36,594 nt of DNA from Bacteroidales bacterium (GCA_024400305.1 JAKSMX010000029.1:1-36594), one strand, 5' to 3'. Shown: positions 23,957-33,405, numbered from the stretch's first letter. Notes: generated by a model from the letters alone, not told the origin. Made by a program: numbers and translations.

Positions 23957-24379
23957 ATGGAATGGTTTAAAACTCAGATAATCAACGATAAAGCAGTGGT
24001 TTTCGATCCGTTGCGAAAACAATATGTCGCACTGACCCCGGAGGAAAAAGTCAGGCAGAAAACGCTTTATTATCTGATTGAGATAAGAAAAACGCCTTCA
24101 GGTTTGGTCGCCGTTGAATATTCAATAAAGGTGAACAATCTTCCGAAACGTTGCGACATCGTGATTTTCAACAACTTAGGTAAACCTAAAATGATTGTGG
24201 AATGCAAAGCCGAAACCGTTGTCATCAACGGGAAAGTCCTTGACCAGGCGATTCGTTACTATTCAGGGCTGAAAGTTGATTTTCTGACTTTAACCAACGG
24301 GAAATCAATGTATTGCTATAAAGTTGAAAATGGAATTTTAAAATCGTTGAATGAATTTCCGGATTTTCAATCCCGCTGA
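23957..24379 (+). CDS. Stand-alone HsdR N-terminal-like nuclease domain
   Basis: A 140-aa protein of the HSDR_N_2 family, which resembles the nuclease domain of type I restriction subunit R but occurs alone. The PD-(D/E)xK-like core is RCDIVIFNNLGKPKMIVECK: the D at 72 and the E-x-K. Upstream the QYVALTPEEKVRQK block is the family's start region. Such solo genes are common single-copy genes in Bacteroidota and their function is unknown; a nuclease role is inferred. Its stop codon lies inside a degenerate copy of the palindromic element, 2 bases from the convergent PAP2 gene. Confidence 0.85.
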   Translation: MEWFKTQIINDKAVVFDPLRKQYVALTPEEKVRQKTLYYLIEIRKTPSGLVAVEYSIKVNNLPKRCDIVIFNNLGKPKMIVECKAETVVINGKVLDQAIRYYSGLKVDFLTLTNGKSMYCYKVENGILKSLNEFPDFQSR

Positions 24380-24405
24380 TTTTACGCAGATTTATCCTGG
24401 ATTTT
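24368..24405. repeat. Degenerate copy of the 13880-13928 palindromic element
   Basis: CGCTGATTTT and ACGCAGATT, both words of the 13.9 kb element, lie here with intervening bases lost. The copy covers the stop codons of the two convergent genes and is followed by a T-run (24399-24406). Confidence 0.4.
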
Positions 24406-24960
24406 TTTCATCACTATTAATAAAAGATGTCCTATTCCGAAGCCGAGAATCATCCCGACCGCTGCTCCGCAAAGCACGTCGCCGGGGAAATGAACGCCCA
24501 TGTAAATGCGACTGTACGAAACAAGTGCCGCCCAGATGAACATCAACAATCCGATTTTTTTATAAAACTTATTCATTATCAATGCGATAAAAGAAGCCAA
24601 AGCGAATGTATTGCAAGCATGTGATGAAATGAAACCATATTGGCCGCCGCAATGCCCATTCGGCAAATGAACCAAATCCTGAATCAGCGGGTCGTGGCAC
24701 GGCCGGAGACGATGGAAAACAGGCTTGAAAACGTGCGACGAAAGCTGGTCGGAACATGTTATCAATATCACGACTCCGATTACGACGAAAAGCAGCCCTC
24801 TCCAGCCTGACTTCCTGAAAACCAAGTAAAGAAGAATCGCATAAAACGGAATCCAACCCATTTCCGATGAAATGAACGTCATGACCGGATCAAGCCAACC
24901 GACATGCAACCCATTGAAAAACAGGAACAATTCGTGATCAAGATTGTTTATTATATTCAT
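24382..24960 (-). CDS. PAP2-family membrane phosphatase
   Basis: A 192-aa membrane phosphatase with KPVFHRLRPC (motif 1), the Bacteroidota-type motif 2 FISSHACNTFA in place of PSGH, and SRIYMGVHFPGD (motif 3). Members act on undecaprenyl pyrophosphate or on lipid A phosphates (LpxE/LpxF types), so an envelope role is likely. It follows obg by 32 bases at the end of the ricT-to-PAP2 cluster. It is distinct from the PAP2 at 1643-2578. Substrate is unknown. Confidence 0.9.
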   Translation of the reverse strand: MNIINNLDHELFLFFNGLHVGWLDPVMTFISSEMGWIPFYAILLYLVFRKSGWRGLLFVVIGVVILITCSDQLSSHVFKPVFHRLRPCHDPLIQDLVHLPNGHCGGQYGFISSHACNTFALASFIALIMNKFYKKIGLLMFIWAALVSYSRIYMGVHFPGDVLCGAAVGMILGFGIGHLLLIVMKKIQDKSA

Positions 24961-24992
24961 TTTCCTCGCCTCGCACCTTTTAAACTATAACT

Positions 24993-25991
24993 TCATTCCT
25001 CCTCCGTGAGACACAGCCAGATCAGGTCCTTCAGTTCTTTGATACCTTCGCCGGTGGCGGAGCTGATGAAAAGATGCGGCACTTTTTTCGGCAGATGTTT
25101 CTTTATTTCCTTTCTCGTTTCATCATCGACGAGGTCGTTCTTGCTGATGGCGAGGATGCGTTTCTTATCAAGAAGTTCCGGATTATAAGTCTTCAATTCA
25201 TTGAGCAGAATGTCGTAAGCCTCTTTCACGTCGGGGCTGTCGGCTGCGACGAGGAACAATAATATGGAGTTTCTTTCGATATGTCGCAAGAACCTGATTC
25301 CCAAGCCTTTGCCTTCCGATGCGCCTTCGATGATTCCCGGTATGTCAGCCATGATGAACGACTTGAAATCATAATACGGGACAATTCCGAGGTTAGGCGT
25401 GAGCGTCGTGAACGGATAGTCGGCGATTTCCGGTTTAGCCGCGGAGACGACAGAAAGCAACGTTGACTTGCCTGCATTCGGGAAGCCCACGAGTCCGACG
25501 TCAGCGAGAAGTTTCAGTTCGATGATAACCCAGCGCTCCTGATTCGGTTCGCCAGGCTGTGAGAATTTCGGTGTCTGTAACGTAGCCGTCTTGAAAAACG
25601 TGTTGCCTTTTCCGCCGCGTCCGCCTTTCATGATCACAATTTCCTGTCCGTCTTCGGTCACCTCACCGAGTGGCTCGCCGGTCTCGGCATCGTAAGCCAT
25701 TGATCCGAGCGGGACTTCAATTATTGCGTTATCACCTTGAGCTCCAGTACGTTGATTGACACCGCCCGGTTCACCGTCACCCGCAAAAAGATGTTTCGTA
25801 TAACGCAGATGTAACAATGTCCAGAGCTGTGCGTTGCCGCGCATTATGACATCGCCGCCCTTACCGCCATCGCCGCCGTCAGGGCCGCCTTTGGGTACAT
25901 ATTTCGCACGGTTGAAGTGCATCGCACCATTGCCGCCTTTACCTGAACGGCAGAAAATCTTCACGTAATCAACAAAATTTGAATTCGCCAT
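24993..25991 (-). CDS. obg: Obg GTPase
   Basis: A 332-aa GTPase that acts in late 50S ribosome assembly and stress signalling. The N-terminal glycine-rich Obg fold ([31 protein letters not shown]) precedes the G domain with GFPNAGKST (G1), [16 protein letters not shown] (G3) and SKNDL (G4). The extra C-terminal OCT domain of some bacteria is absent, as usual in this phylum. It follows the PBP1A gene by 45 bases. Confidence 0.97.
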   Translation of the reverse strand: MANSNFVDYVKIFCRSGKGGNGAMHFNRAKYVPKGGPDGGDGGKGGDVIMRGNAQLWTLLHLRYTKHLFAGDGEPGGVNQRTGAQGDNAIIEVPLGSMAYDAETGEPLGEVTEDGQEIVIMKGGRGGKGNTFFKTATLQTPKFSQPGEPNQERWVIIELKLLADVGLVGFPNAGKSTLLSVVSAAKPEIADYPFTTLTPNLGIVPYYDFKSFIMADIPGIIEGASEGKGLGIRFLRHIERNSILLFLVAADSPDVKEAYDILLNELKTYNPELLDKKRILAISKNDLVDDETRKEIKKHLPKKVPHLFISSATGEGIKELKDLIWLCLTEEE

Positions 25992-26036
25992 AATTTTAAT
26001 TTAATCACAAGTTCCACAAGTTTTTTATCTCTCACC

Positions 26037-28328
26037 TTAAAACTCATCTTCCTCCGACTCCTCAGGCGCCACCGCAGCATTCTGTTCTTCTTCGTATTTA
26101 TCGCAGTCAAAGTCTAAAGATATGTCAGTCAACGGCTTGGCAAAATCGCCTTTGCTAATGTCCAAAGTCGAATCGGCGTAAACCTTCTGCATATACAACG
26201 CCCAGATAGGCAGTGCCATGTTGGAGCCCTGACCCAAAGATATTGACCTGAAGTGAACCGAACGGTCTTCGGCACCAGTCCACACGCCGGTGACAAGGTC
26301 GGGCGTGATACCCATGAACCAGCCGTCGCTCTGGTTCTGCGTGGTACCGGTCTTGCCGGCGATAGGGTTCGTGAAGTTATATTTGTAGCGCAGACGTATG
26401 CCAGTACCTTCATATACAACGCCTTTCATCAGCTCAATCATCTTATACGCAGTGATTTCGTCCATCGCCTCGGTCTGTTCCGCCTTGAAAGCCTCGATGA
26501 CGTTGCCGTTTTTATCTTCAATCTTCGTGATGAAAATCGGCTTGACATAAACGCCGCGGTTCGCGAAAGTGTTCATTGCACCGACCATTTCATAAAGCGA
26601 GATGTCGCAGACACCGAGACAAATCGAAGGCACCGCCGGAATATCGGATTCCACACCCATTCTCCGGGCCATCTGGATGACAGCCTGCGGACCGAAACGT
26701 TTCATCAGATAAGCCGAAATCCTGTTGTTGGAATGAGCCAAAGCCCATCTCAAAGTGACTTCCTCTCCGAATTTGTCCCTGCCGGAATCCTTTGGTTCCC
26801 AGAACTTTCCGTCAGGAGTCTGGATGCTGTAGCTGATATTCGGCACCGTTGTGCAAGGCGTGTATTCGCCCTCCTGCATCGCCAAGGAATACAGAATCGG
26901 CTTGAACGTCGAACCGACCTGACGTTTCGCCTGCGTGACATGATCGTATTGGAAGAAACGGTAGTCATTGCCGCCGACGTATGCCTTCACGTGACCGGTG
27001 CGCACATCGACCGACATCAAAGACGATTGCAAGAAATATTTATAATAATGTATTGAATCCCAAGGTGTCAGCACTGTATCTATCGGGCCGTCCCAGGAAA
27101 ACACAGTCATCGGAACTGGTTTGTGGAAACTTGCCACTATGGAGTCGTACGGCACGCCGGCGTTTCTCATCACGCGGTAACGCTCGGAACGTTTCATCGA
27201 CAAAATCATAACACCCTCAATGTCATCATCTGTCTCAAGGACAAACGGGGCGTTCTTACTATCTTTCCAGTGTCTGTAAAATGCAGGTTGAAGATCCTTT
27301 GACAGATGTTCACGCACGGCCTCTTCGGCATATTGCTGCATTCTTGAGTCAATGGTTGTGTAGATTTTGAGTCCGTCCTTATATATATTATAAGGTGTGC
27401 CGTCGGCTTTGCAATGTGTTTTCGCCCATTCGTTCATCACACCGCGCAGATACTCACGGAAATATGTCGCCTGACCTGAATTGTGGTCAAGGACACCGAA
27501 ATGCGAGAGGTCAATGGGAAGTTGCGAAATCGAATCGTAATCGTGTCCCGACAGGAAGTCATTCTCGTACATTTTCTTCAAGACGCGGTTGCGTCTGTTC
27601 AAAGCGTTGTCGGGGTTACGTTTCGGGCTGAATTTTGTCGGCGCGTTGACTACACCGGCGAGCAACGCGGCTTCCTCAACGGTCAGTTCTATCGGTTCCT
27701 TGCCGAAGAACGTCTCCGCAGCCTTCTTGATTCCGAATGCGTTATGACCGAAAAACACCGTATTCAGATACATCGCGATGATTTCGTCTTTTGAATAATT
27801 GTATTCCAGTTTCGTGGCCGTCACCCATTCCTGGAATTTCCTTATCACGAGCTGCGATGTGGTGAGGTTTTCGCCACGCGGGAAGAGATTCTTCGCAAGC
27901 TGCTGTGTCAGAGTGCTGCCGCCGCCCTTGTCGCTGCTGCCGGTCACGACACCGAAAGCGACACGGAACAAGGCGCGCTTGTCGATGCCGGAGTGTTCGT
28001 AAAACCTCACGTCTTCAATGGAAATCAATGCGTTGACCAGATCTTCAGACAACTCATCGTAACTGATATTAGAACGGTTTTCAATATAATAGGTGCCGAG
28101 AATTTTCCCGTCGGCGGAGATGATTTCTGTTGCAAGATTGGTCTTCGGATTTTCAAGTTCCTCGAACGACGGCATTGGTCCGAACCATTCGCTCGTGATG
28201 CCGTAGAACAACAGGAACACTCCCGAAACCAAAACCACGAAAACAGACCACAGCACTATGAGGCAGACCTTCGCCGAACCTTTTTTTTTCGTTGTCTTTT
28301 TCCTTGACTTGGATTTATCTGATGCCAT
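26037..28328 (-). CDS. Class A penicillin-binding protein (PBP1A)
   Basis: A 763-aa bifunctional peptidoglycan synthase. An N-terminal membrane helix (LIVLWSVFVVLVSGVFLL) follows a lysine-rich cytoplasmic tail. The glycosyltransferase domain has EDVRFYEHSGID with the catalytic Glu and GGGSTLTQQLAKNLFPRGE. The transpeptidase domain has STFKPILYSL with the active Ser near 472, SNN in AHSNNRISAYL, and KTGT near 659. It starts 3 bases after the gldH stop. The C-terminus is acidic. Confidence 0.96.
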   Translation of the reverse strand: MASDKSKSRKKTTKKKGSAKVCLIVLWSVFVVLVSGVFLLFYGITSEWFGPMPSFEELENPKTNLATEIISADGKILGTYYIENRSNISYDELSEDLVNALISIEDVRFYEHSGIDKRALFRVAFGVVTGSSDKGGGSTLTQQLAKNLFPRGENLTTSQLVIRKFQEWVTATKLEYNYSKDEIIAMYLNTVFFGHNAFGIKKAAETFFGKEPIELTVEEAALLAGVVNAPTKFSPKRNPDNALNRRNRVLKKMYENDFLSGHDYDSISQLPIDLSHFGVLDHNSGQATYFREYLRGVMNEWAKTHCKADGTPYNIYKDGLKIYTTIDSRMQQYAEEAVREHLSKDLQPAFYRHWKDSKNAPFVLETDDDIEGVMILSMKRSERYRVMRNAGVPYDSIVASFHKPVPMTVFSWDGPIDTVLTPWDSIHYYKYFLQSSLMSVDVRTGHVKAYVGGNDYRFFQYDHVTQAKRQVGSTFKPILYSLAMQEGEYTPCTTVPNISYSIQTPDGKFWEPKDSGRDKFGEEVTLRWALAHSNNRISAYLMKRFGPQAVIQMARRMGVESDIPAVPSICLGVCDISLYEMVGAMNTFANRGVYVKPIFITKIEDKNGNVIEAFKAEQTEAMDEITAYKMIELMKGVVYEGTGIRLRYKYNFTNPIAGKTGTTQNQSDGWFMGITPDLVTGVWTGAEDRSVHFRSISLGQGSNMALPIWALYMQKVYADSTLDISKGDFAKPLTDISLDFDCDKYEEEQNAAVAPEESEEDEF

Positions 28329-28331
28329 AAC

Positions 28332-28796
28332 TTATTGTTTTTCAATACTAATACCAACATCAACAATGCCTTTGAGAATCTCATCACGCATTGCCTGCTC
28401 TATTTCAAAATGATAAACGCCGCCAAGCGGGAAACGGAGGTTCGGGTTGAGCAAAATCTTGTCGGACCTCATGCTTCCGCTGCCCCTGCCGACCCAGCTC
28501 CCATCTGGATAAGCCAAGGTACACTCAATGGTATCGTGGGTGACATTGCCGTTCGGAAACGTCGTGTGCAAAAAAACAAACAAATTACTATAACGGTAAT
28601 TCTCTATATGCCTGGCATTCAATGCAAAAGAATACACCGAGATCGTATCTTCAACATTGACATCAAAATACGGGATGTTTTTGTTGTCCCATTTTGCTTC
28701 AGGAATCACGACACTTTCATCATACATCATGCGGCTGCTGCACGACGACATGACAAATGCCGAAATCACTGCAAAAACTACTGTTATCTTTTTCAT
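28332..28796 (-). CDS. gldH: GldH-family lipoprotein
   Basis: A 154-aa lipoprotein of the GldH family. The signal ends in the lipobox MSSC, so it is anchored at the membrane. The body (DESVVIPEAKWDNKNIPYF, then FPNGNVTHDTIECTLAYPDG) matches family members. In gliding Flavobacterium GldH is needed for motility, but GldH-like proteins are conserved in non-gliding Bacteroidales. The ATG at 28796 is used; a TTG two codons earlier is possible but unlikely. It lies between ricT and PBP1A. Confidence 0.88.
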   Translation of the reverse strand: MKKITVVFAVISAFVMSSCSSRMMYDESVVIPEAKWDNKNIPYFDVNVEDTISVYSFALNARHIENYRYSNLFVFLHTTFPNGNVTHDTIECTLAYPDGSWVGRGSGSMRSDKILLNPNLRFPLGGVYHFEIEQAMRDEILKGIVDVGISIEKQ

Positions 28797-28886
28797 TATC
28801 AATTTGCAATATTTCCATTCTACGGATATGGAACCGCTACGCGGTTCTCGGTTTCCCGCTTTCGTCTTCCGTGTCCAGTTTTTCCG

Positions 28887-30359
28887 TTACTCCAATTTCG
28901 AGAGATCAGCGTTTTCGCCTCCGTCGCCATAATCGGCGTTGTGCTGTTCTTTGATGAATGCGAAGTCTTCAAGCTGCTCCGGAATCTCGCCTTTCTTATT
29001 CATTTCGATGATTTCCTTGACTTTCTCGGCGGGTATCGCCATCATGTTGTTTCTGTCGAAAGGATAAGAATACCACATCAGACCCTTGAAGATGTCGATT
29101 TTTTGATAGAAACCATCTCCTTTTTTGGTCTTCAGGACTATACGGTTATCCGGAAACGCCTTCAGCGCATCGATATAAGTATCATATTCGTAATTGAGGC
29201 AGCATTTCAGTTTGCCGCACTGACCGGCGAGTTTCTGCGGATTGGGTGAAAGTTGCTGCACTCTCGCCACGCCTGTCGTAACCGACTGGAAATCAGTGAT
29301 CCACGAGGCGCAGCAAAGTTCTCTTCCACAAGAGCCGATGCCGCCGAGTTTCGCCGACTCCTGACGGAAACCAATCTGGCGCATCTCCACGCGGACGTGG
29401 AACTCTTCGGCGAGCCGTTTGATAAGCTCACGGAAATCGACCCTGCCATCGGCTGTATAATAGAAAATCGCCTTCGTCCTATCGCCTTGATATTCAATGT
29501 CATTAAGTTTCATATCAAGTCGCAGACCTGACGCTATCTCGCGGCTGCGGTACAAAGTACGTTCCTCCTGACGTGTCGCCTCTATAAATTTCTCGACATC
29601 GTTGGTGCGTGCACGGCGGTAAATCTTTTTCAAGCTTTCAACAGGAGTGTTGTTCTTCTTGCGTTTCCGTTGGTTTTTAACCAACTCGCCGACCATCGAG
29701 ACGATTCCGATGTCATGACCGACAGCCGTTTCAACCGCAACCAACTCACCTTCAATGAGATTCAATTCAGAAGGATAACTGAAAAAATCTTTCCTGTCAT
29801 TTTTGAAACGTACTTCGGCAACAAAAAGCTCACCTTCCTTCGGGGCTTCAGTTTCATAATCCTTTAGCCAATTGTAACTGTCGAGTTTGCATTGTCCATG
29901 ACGAAGCACATCGCCGCCCAATTCAAAAGTTTCGGCCTTCAAGCGGCATCCACGATGGAAATCCGGGGTGATCTCCTTTTTCATCGAGTCATGCAAAGGC
30001 CACGTGATCTTGAACTCCACCTCCTCTTCCTGCTTGTTGACCATACGGTCTTCCTGATCCTCATCATGAAAATCCATCTTGCGAGACGAAGTCTTCAGCA
30101 AAGATTTCACATCCCCTGTATCATCAGTTTCAGATTCATTGTCAGCAGTTTCAATATTCTCCACAGCAGTCACCAATGTCTCCTCCTCCACCGCCTCTGT
30201 GTCCTTTTGAGCCACATCTTCGATGATTTCTTCATCCTCAACTGATTCATTGTCAACAGCCTTGCCTTTTTTATTCTTGTTATAACGATGCCAATTCTTC
30301 TTATGATATGGCTTTTTCTTACGGTTTCCGCCGTTATTGCCGTTGTTGTTTTCTTCCAT
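28887..30359 (-). CDS. ricT: PSP1-domain protein RicT (YaaT homologue)
   Basis: A 490-aa protein with a PSP1 domain. In Bacillus RicT is part of an iron-sulfur Ric complex that influences RNase Y. The cysteines sit in two clusters, SCGRELCCASW and GQCGKLKCCLNYE, as in the family. Residues 1-115 are a low-complexity, Asn/Lys then acidic extension (NNNGNNGG at the start) that is not needed for the fold. It heads the cluster with gldH, PBP1A, obg and PAP2; the gap to gldH is 90 bases. Role in this phylum is inferred. Confidence 0.9.
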   Translation of the reverse strand: MEENNNGNNGGNRKKKPYHKKNWHRYNKNKKGKAVDNESVEDEEIIEDVAQKDTEAVEEETLVTAVENIETADNESETDDTGDVKSLLKTSSRKMDFHDEDQEDRMVNKQEEEVEFKITWPLHDSMKKEITPDFHRGCRLKAETFELGGDVLRHGQCKLDSYNWLKDYETEAPKEGELFVAEVRFKNDRKDFFSYPSELNLIEGELVAVETAVGHDIGIVSMVGELVKNQRKRKKNNTPVESLKKIYRRARTNDVEKFIEATRQEERTLYRSREIASGLRLDMKLNDIEYQGDRTKAIFYYTADGRVDFRELIKRLAEEFHVRVEMRQIGFRQESAKLGGIGSCGRELCCASWITDFQSVTTGVARVQQLSPNPQKLAGQCGKLKCCLNYEYDTYIDALKAFPDNRIVLKTKKGDGFYQKIDIFKGLMWYSYPFDRNNMMAIPAEKVKEIIEMNKKGEIPEQLEDFAFIKEQHNADYGDGGENADLSKLE

Positions 30360-30415
30360 AGAAAAATCAAAATTTATATATTAAAACGCATAAGCGTGAT
30401 TGCAATATTAATTTG

Positions 30416-30423
30416 CAAAGATA
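30416..30423 (-). promoter_or_regulatory. -7 box (TATCTTTG) for the ricT cluster
   Basis: TATCTTTG on the minus strand, 56 bases before the ricT ATG; probably the main promoter of the five-gene cluster. Confidence 0.6.
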
Positions 30424-30502
30424 CGGATAAATTTCATATATTCGGTCAAAAATTTTTCATGAAAAAACATGATTTTTATTATGCCGATTACGATTTTTTT
30501 AC

Positions 30503-30510
30503 TATTTTTG
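30503..30510 (+). promoter_or_regulatory. -7 box (TATTTTTG) for gpmA
   Basis: TATTTTTG fits the consensus, 31 bases before the gpmA ATG, divergent from the ricT promoter. Confidence 0.6.
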
Positions 30511-30541
30511 CGATTTGTAAATAATGACAACTTTCTAAAAA

Positions 30542-31291
30542 ATGAAAAAGCTTATTTTAGTTCGTCACGGCGAAAGTGTATGGAATCAGTTGAACCTTTT
30601 CACTGGTTGGACAAATGTTGACTTGTCGGAAAACGGAGTTAATGAAGCGAAAGAAGCGGGGAAAGCGTTGCTTGAAGCGGGCTACAGACCTGAGATTTGC
30701 TTCACATCATATTTGAAAAGAGCCATCAAGACCCTTAACAACATACTTGATGTCATGGATCTGGACTGGCTTCCGGTGTATAAATCATGGCGTCTGAATG
30801 AAAAGAGCTACGGTCTTCTGCAAGGTTCAAACAAGGCCGAGATGGCTGCCAAATACGGCGATGAGCAGGTGAAGAAATGGCGCCGCTCCTTCGACGTCCA
30901 GCCTCCGGCGTATGAAATGAACGACCCGAAGAGCCCGCGTCAGGACCCGCGCTACGCCGAGCTCACCGATGAGCAGATCCCGCTCACAGAGTCATTGAAG
31001 GATTGCATCGAGCGTATCATGCCTTACTACGATAATGTCATTGCAAAGGCATTTGAAAATCACGACGAGGTTCTGGTGGTCGCACACGGCAACAGCCTCC
31101 GCTCAATCGTGAAAAAACTGCGCGGCATGAGCAACGAAGAAATCATAGAATTCAACATCCCGACGGCAACTCCATACGTTTTTGAGTTCGACGACAACAT
31201 GAACCTCATCGACCACAAGTTTGTCGGCGACCCGGATGTCATCGCCGCGAAAATGCAAAGCGTCGCAAACCAAGGAAAAGCAAAAAAATAA
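30542..31291 (+). CDS. gpmA: 2,3-bisphosphoglycerate-dependent phosphoglycerate mutase
   Basis: A 249-aa glycolytic enzyme interconverting 3- and 2-phosphoglycerate. The phosphorylated histidine is H9 in LVRHGESVWN; LFTGWTNVDLSENG, SYLKRAIKT, RLNEKSYGLLQG and VVAHGNSLRSIVK are the conserved blocks, with the full dPGM-type insert. It has its own promoter. The metallophosphoesterase gene follows after about 37 bases. Confidence 0.97.
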   Translation: MKKLILVRHGESVWNQLNLFTGWTNVDLSENGVNEAKEAGKALLEAGYRPEICFTSYLKRAIKTLNNILDVMDLDWLPVYKSWRLNEKSYGLLQGSNKAEMAAKYGDEQVKKWRRSFDVQPPAYEMNDPKSPRQDPRYAELTDEQIPLTESLKDCIERIMPYYDNVIAKAFENHDEVLVVAHGNSLRSIVKKLRGMSNEEIIEFNIPTATPYVFEFDDNMNLIDHKFVGDPDVIAAKMQSVANQGKAKK

Positions 31292-31328
31292 TCAGGCATT
31301 AAGATTGCCATAAATTTTGAATATCGAT

Positions 31329-32033
31329 ATGAAAAGACGTTGGGTTATACCGGACATTCACGGAAATGTAAACACATTGAAACAGCTCATTGAGAATGTC
31401 ATACAACTGACCAAAGAGGATTCCCTGTATTTTCTCGGCGATTACATAGACCGCGGTTCTGATGGCAAAAGCGTGATTGACTATATCATGAGCATTCAAG
31501 ACCAAGGCTACGACGTTCACTATCTGATTGGCAATCATGAAGATTTCTGCCTCAAATCGTATGAACTCGATCAGCACAGATGTTTTGGAAAAAGTGCTGT
31601 CCACAAAGATTGGGAACGTTACGGCGCAAAAGCGACGTTGACGAGTTTCGGAGTGAAGAGACCCCGCAATATTGATGAGAAATACATCGAATGGATGCGC
31701 AAAGGTGAATACTTCATCGAACTTGACAAATTTATTCTTGTCCATGCGGGATTGAATTTCAACATTCCAAATCCTTTCGAGGACACAAACTCGATGATGT
31801 GGATCAGAGATTTCAAAGTTGACATCGCCAAGACAGGCGGAAAGAAAATCATTCACGGACACGTCCCCGTTGAATACAGCCTGATCGAAAACCTCATCCG
31901 CTCGAACAACTACAACTTCATCGCCCTCGACAACGGGGTTTATTACAAAAGTTCAAGAGACGGTTTCGGAAATCTGATGGCACTCAACATCGACACGATG
32001 GAACTTCTGGCGCAGCCGAATATTGACTTCTGA
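31329..32033 (+). CDS. Calcineurin-type metallophosphoesterase (PPP-like)
   Basis: A 234-aa phosphatase of the serine/threonine-phosphatase-like type. Metal ligands are seen in order: PDIHGN, FLGDYIDRGSDG, IGNHEDF, LVHAGLNF and IIHGHVPV. Similar bacterial proteins act on phosphoproteins or on diadenosine polyphosphates. The ATG at 31329 is preferred to a TTG at 31317. The stop shares a base with the TatD start (TGATG), so the two are coupled. Confidence 0.9.
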   Translation: MKRRWVIPDIHGNVNTLKQLIENVIQLTKEDSLYFLGDYIDRGSDGKSVIDYIMSIQDQGYDVHYLIGNHEDFCLKSYELDQHRCFGKSAVHKDWERYGAKATLTSFGVKRPRNIDEKYIEWMRKGEYFIELDKFILVHAGLNFNIPNPFEDTNSMMWIRDFKVDIAKTGGKKIIHGHVPVEYSLIENLIRSNNYNFIALDNGVYYKSSRDGFGNLMALNIDTMELLAQPNIDF

Positions 32034-32722
32034 TGTTCGTCGACGTCCACACTCACGACATAAACACTGATAATCATTCGGTTATCAAAATTGTGAATTT
32101 GGGTTTTTTGGTTAATACTTCGTGGGGCGGGGATTTCCCCGTCCCTTTTTCTGTCGGGATTCATCCCTGGGATGCAGACGAAAACTTCGACTTGGATGAG
32201 TTTTCTGATATTTTGAAAGAAAAAAAAGCCGTCGCAGTCGGTGAATCAGGACTCGACAAGGCACATAAAGAAACTTTAACGAAACAGCATGAAATCTTCC
32301 TGAAGATGATTGATTTCTCTGAAAGATTTCGCAAACCACTGATAATCCACGCGGTGAGAACTTATTCGGACATTATTTCGACAAGGAATAAAACGAAATC
32401 AAAGATGCCGTGGATAATACACGGTTTCCAGGGTTCGCCTGAATCGGCGCGGCAGCTGACAAGTCACGGCATTTACCTGTCGTTTGGGGAATTGCTATAC
32501 AGAAATGAAAACCAAGCTGTCAAGGCATTAAAGGCGACTCCTATTGAAAAAATGTTTTTTGAAACCGACGTATCCGGAAGAAACATCGCTGACGTCTATG
32601 AAAAAGCCGCGGCACTGATGGATTGCGGCATTGATTTTTTAGAAGAAAAGATTTTTGACAACTTTAAAACAATTTTCAGTGATGGAAAACTGGAAGAACA
32701 GGACGCACATTTTGGTTGGTGA
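32033..32722 (+). CDS. TatD-family metal-dependent hydrolase
   Basis: A 229-aa TIM-barrel metallohydrolase. Metal-binding blocks are VDVHTHD, SVGIHPWDAD, GESGLDKAH, LIIHAVR, WIIHGFQG and FFETDVSG. It is a shorter variant common in Bacteroidota. The coding region includes a GC-rich hairpin plus T-run at 32124-32150 that looks like an intrinsic terminator, within NTSWGGDFPVPFSVG. It is coupled to the metallophosphoesterase upstream and overlaps tcdA by 41 bases downstream. Confidence 0.9.
   Translation: MFVDVHTHDINTDNHSVIKIVNLGFLVNTSWGGDFPVPFSVGIHPWDADENFDLDEFSDILKEKKAVAVGESGLDKAHKETLTKQHEIFLKMIDFSERFRKPLIIHAVRTYSDIISTRNKTKSKMPWIIHGFQGSPESARQLTSHGIYLSFGELLYRNENQAVKALKATPIEKMFFETDVSGRNIADVYEKAAALMDCGIDFLEEKIFDNFKTIFSDGKLEEQDAHFGW
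32124..32150 (+). terminator. Terminator-like hairpin inside the TatD gene
   Basis: GGGGCGGGGA (32124-32133) pairs with TCCCCGTCCC (32136-32145), a 10-bp stem with one G-U pair and a 2-base loop, then TTTTT. The form is that of an intrinsic terminator, but the tight loop would reshape the stem slightly. It lies about 90 bases into the coding sequence. Confidence 0.5.
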
Positions 32723-33401
32723 CGACGGCGTTGAAAAACTCGCCAATTCTCACGTTCTCGTCGTCGGGCTCGGCGGCGTCGGTGCATACGCAGCCGAACA
32801 GCTCGCACGCGCCGGAATCGGAGAGATGACAATTATCGACAGCGACACCGTCAACGAGACCAACAAAAACAGGCAGCTTCTTGCGCTTGACAGCACAATC
32901 GGAAGGCTGAAGACTGAGGTGATGGCGGAAAGAATCAGGGACATCAATCCGGATATCAAGTTGCATGTGAGAACTCAATACCTTAAGGATCAGTCAATTA
33001 TTGACCTGATGGCCGAGAAATTTGATTTCATCGTCGATGCGATTGACACTTTGGCGCCGAAAGTTTTCCTGCTGTATTACGCGGTGCAGAATCATCAGAA
33101 CATCGTGAGCTGCATGGGTGCGGGCGGGAAATTCCATCCGGAAAAGATTGAGATTGTTGACATTGCGAAATCGCACGAATGCCGTCTTGCGTTTTACATC
33201 AGGAAAAGACTGCACCGTCTCGGAATCAGGGAAGGGATCACTGTAGTTTATTCGCCTGAAAAAGTCGCGGACACTGCATTCATTGTAGAAGACGAGAAAG
33301 TTGAAAACAAAATAGCGACCGTAGGCACCATTTCATACATGCCGGCGGTTTTCGGATGCTTCTGCGCATCGCATGTCATCAACAGTCTGTTGGGGAAATA
33401 A
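32682..33401 (+). CDS. tcdA: tRNA threonylcarbamoyladenosine dehydratase (TcdA/CsdL)
   Basis: A 239-aa E1-like enzyme that cyclises t6A to ct6A in tRNA, using ATP. The nucleotide-binding loop is VLVVGLGGVGAYAAEQLARAG, followed by IDSDTVNETNKNRQLLAL and the family end FGCFCASHVINSLLGK. The start at 32682 (MENWKNRT) is preferred; a longer start at 32655 adds nine residues. It overlaps the TatD gene, so it is probably expressed from the same mRNA. Confidence 0.93.
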   Translation: MENWKNRTHILVGDDGVEKLANSHVLVVGLGGVGAYAAEQLARAGIGEMTIIDSDTVNETNKNRQLLALDSTIGRLKTEVMAERIRDINPDIKLHVRTQYLKDQSIIDLMAEKFDFIVDAIDTLAPKVFLLYYAVQNHQNIVSCMGAGGKFHPEKIEIVDIAKSHECRLAFYIRKRLHRLGIREGITVVYSPEKVADTAFIVEDEKVENKIATVGTISYMPAVFGCFCASHVINSLLGK

Positions 33402-33405
33402 GCTG

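Noticed and set aside
26253-27056. Plus-strand open frame opposite PBP1A
   Set aside because: Shadow of the transpeptidase domain; no recognisable protein features.
28335-29249. Long plus-strand open frame of about 300 codons over gldH and ricT
   Set aside because: Antisense to two recognisable proteins, no family resemblance and no promoter.
31299-31862. Minus-strand frame of 187 codons over the metallophosphoesterase
   Set aside because: Antisense shadow of a gene with all catalytic motifs.
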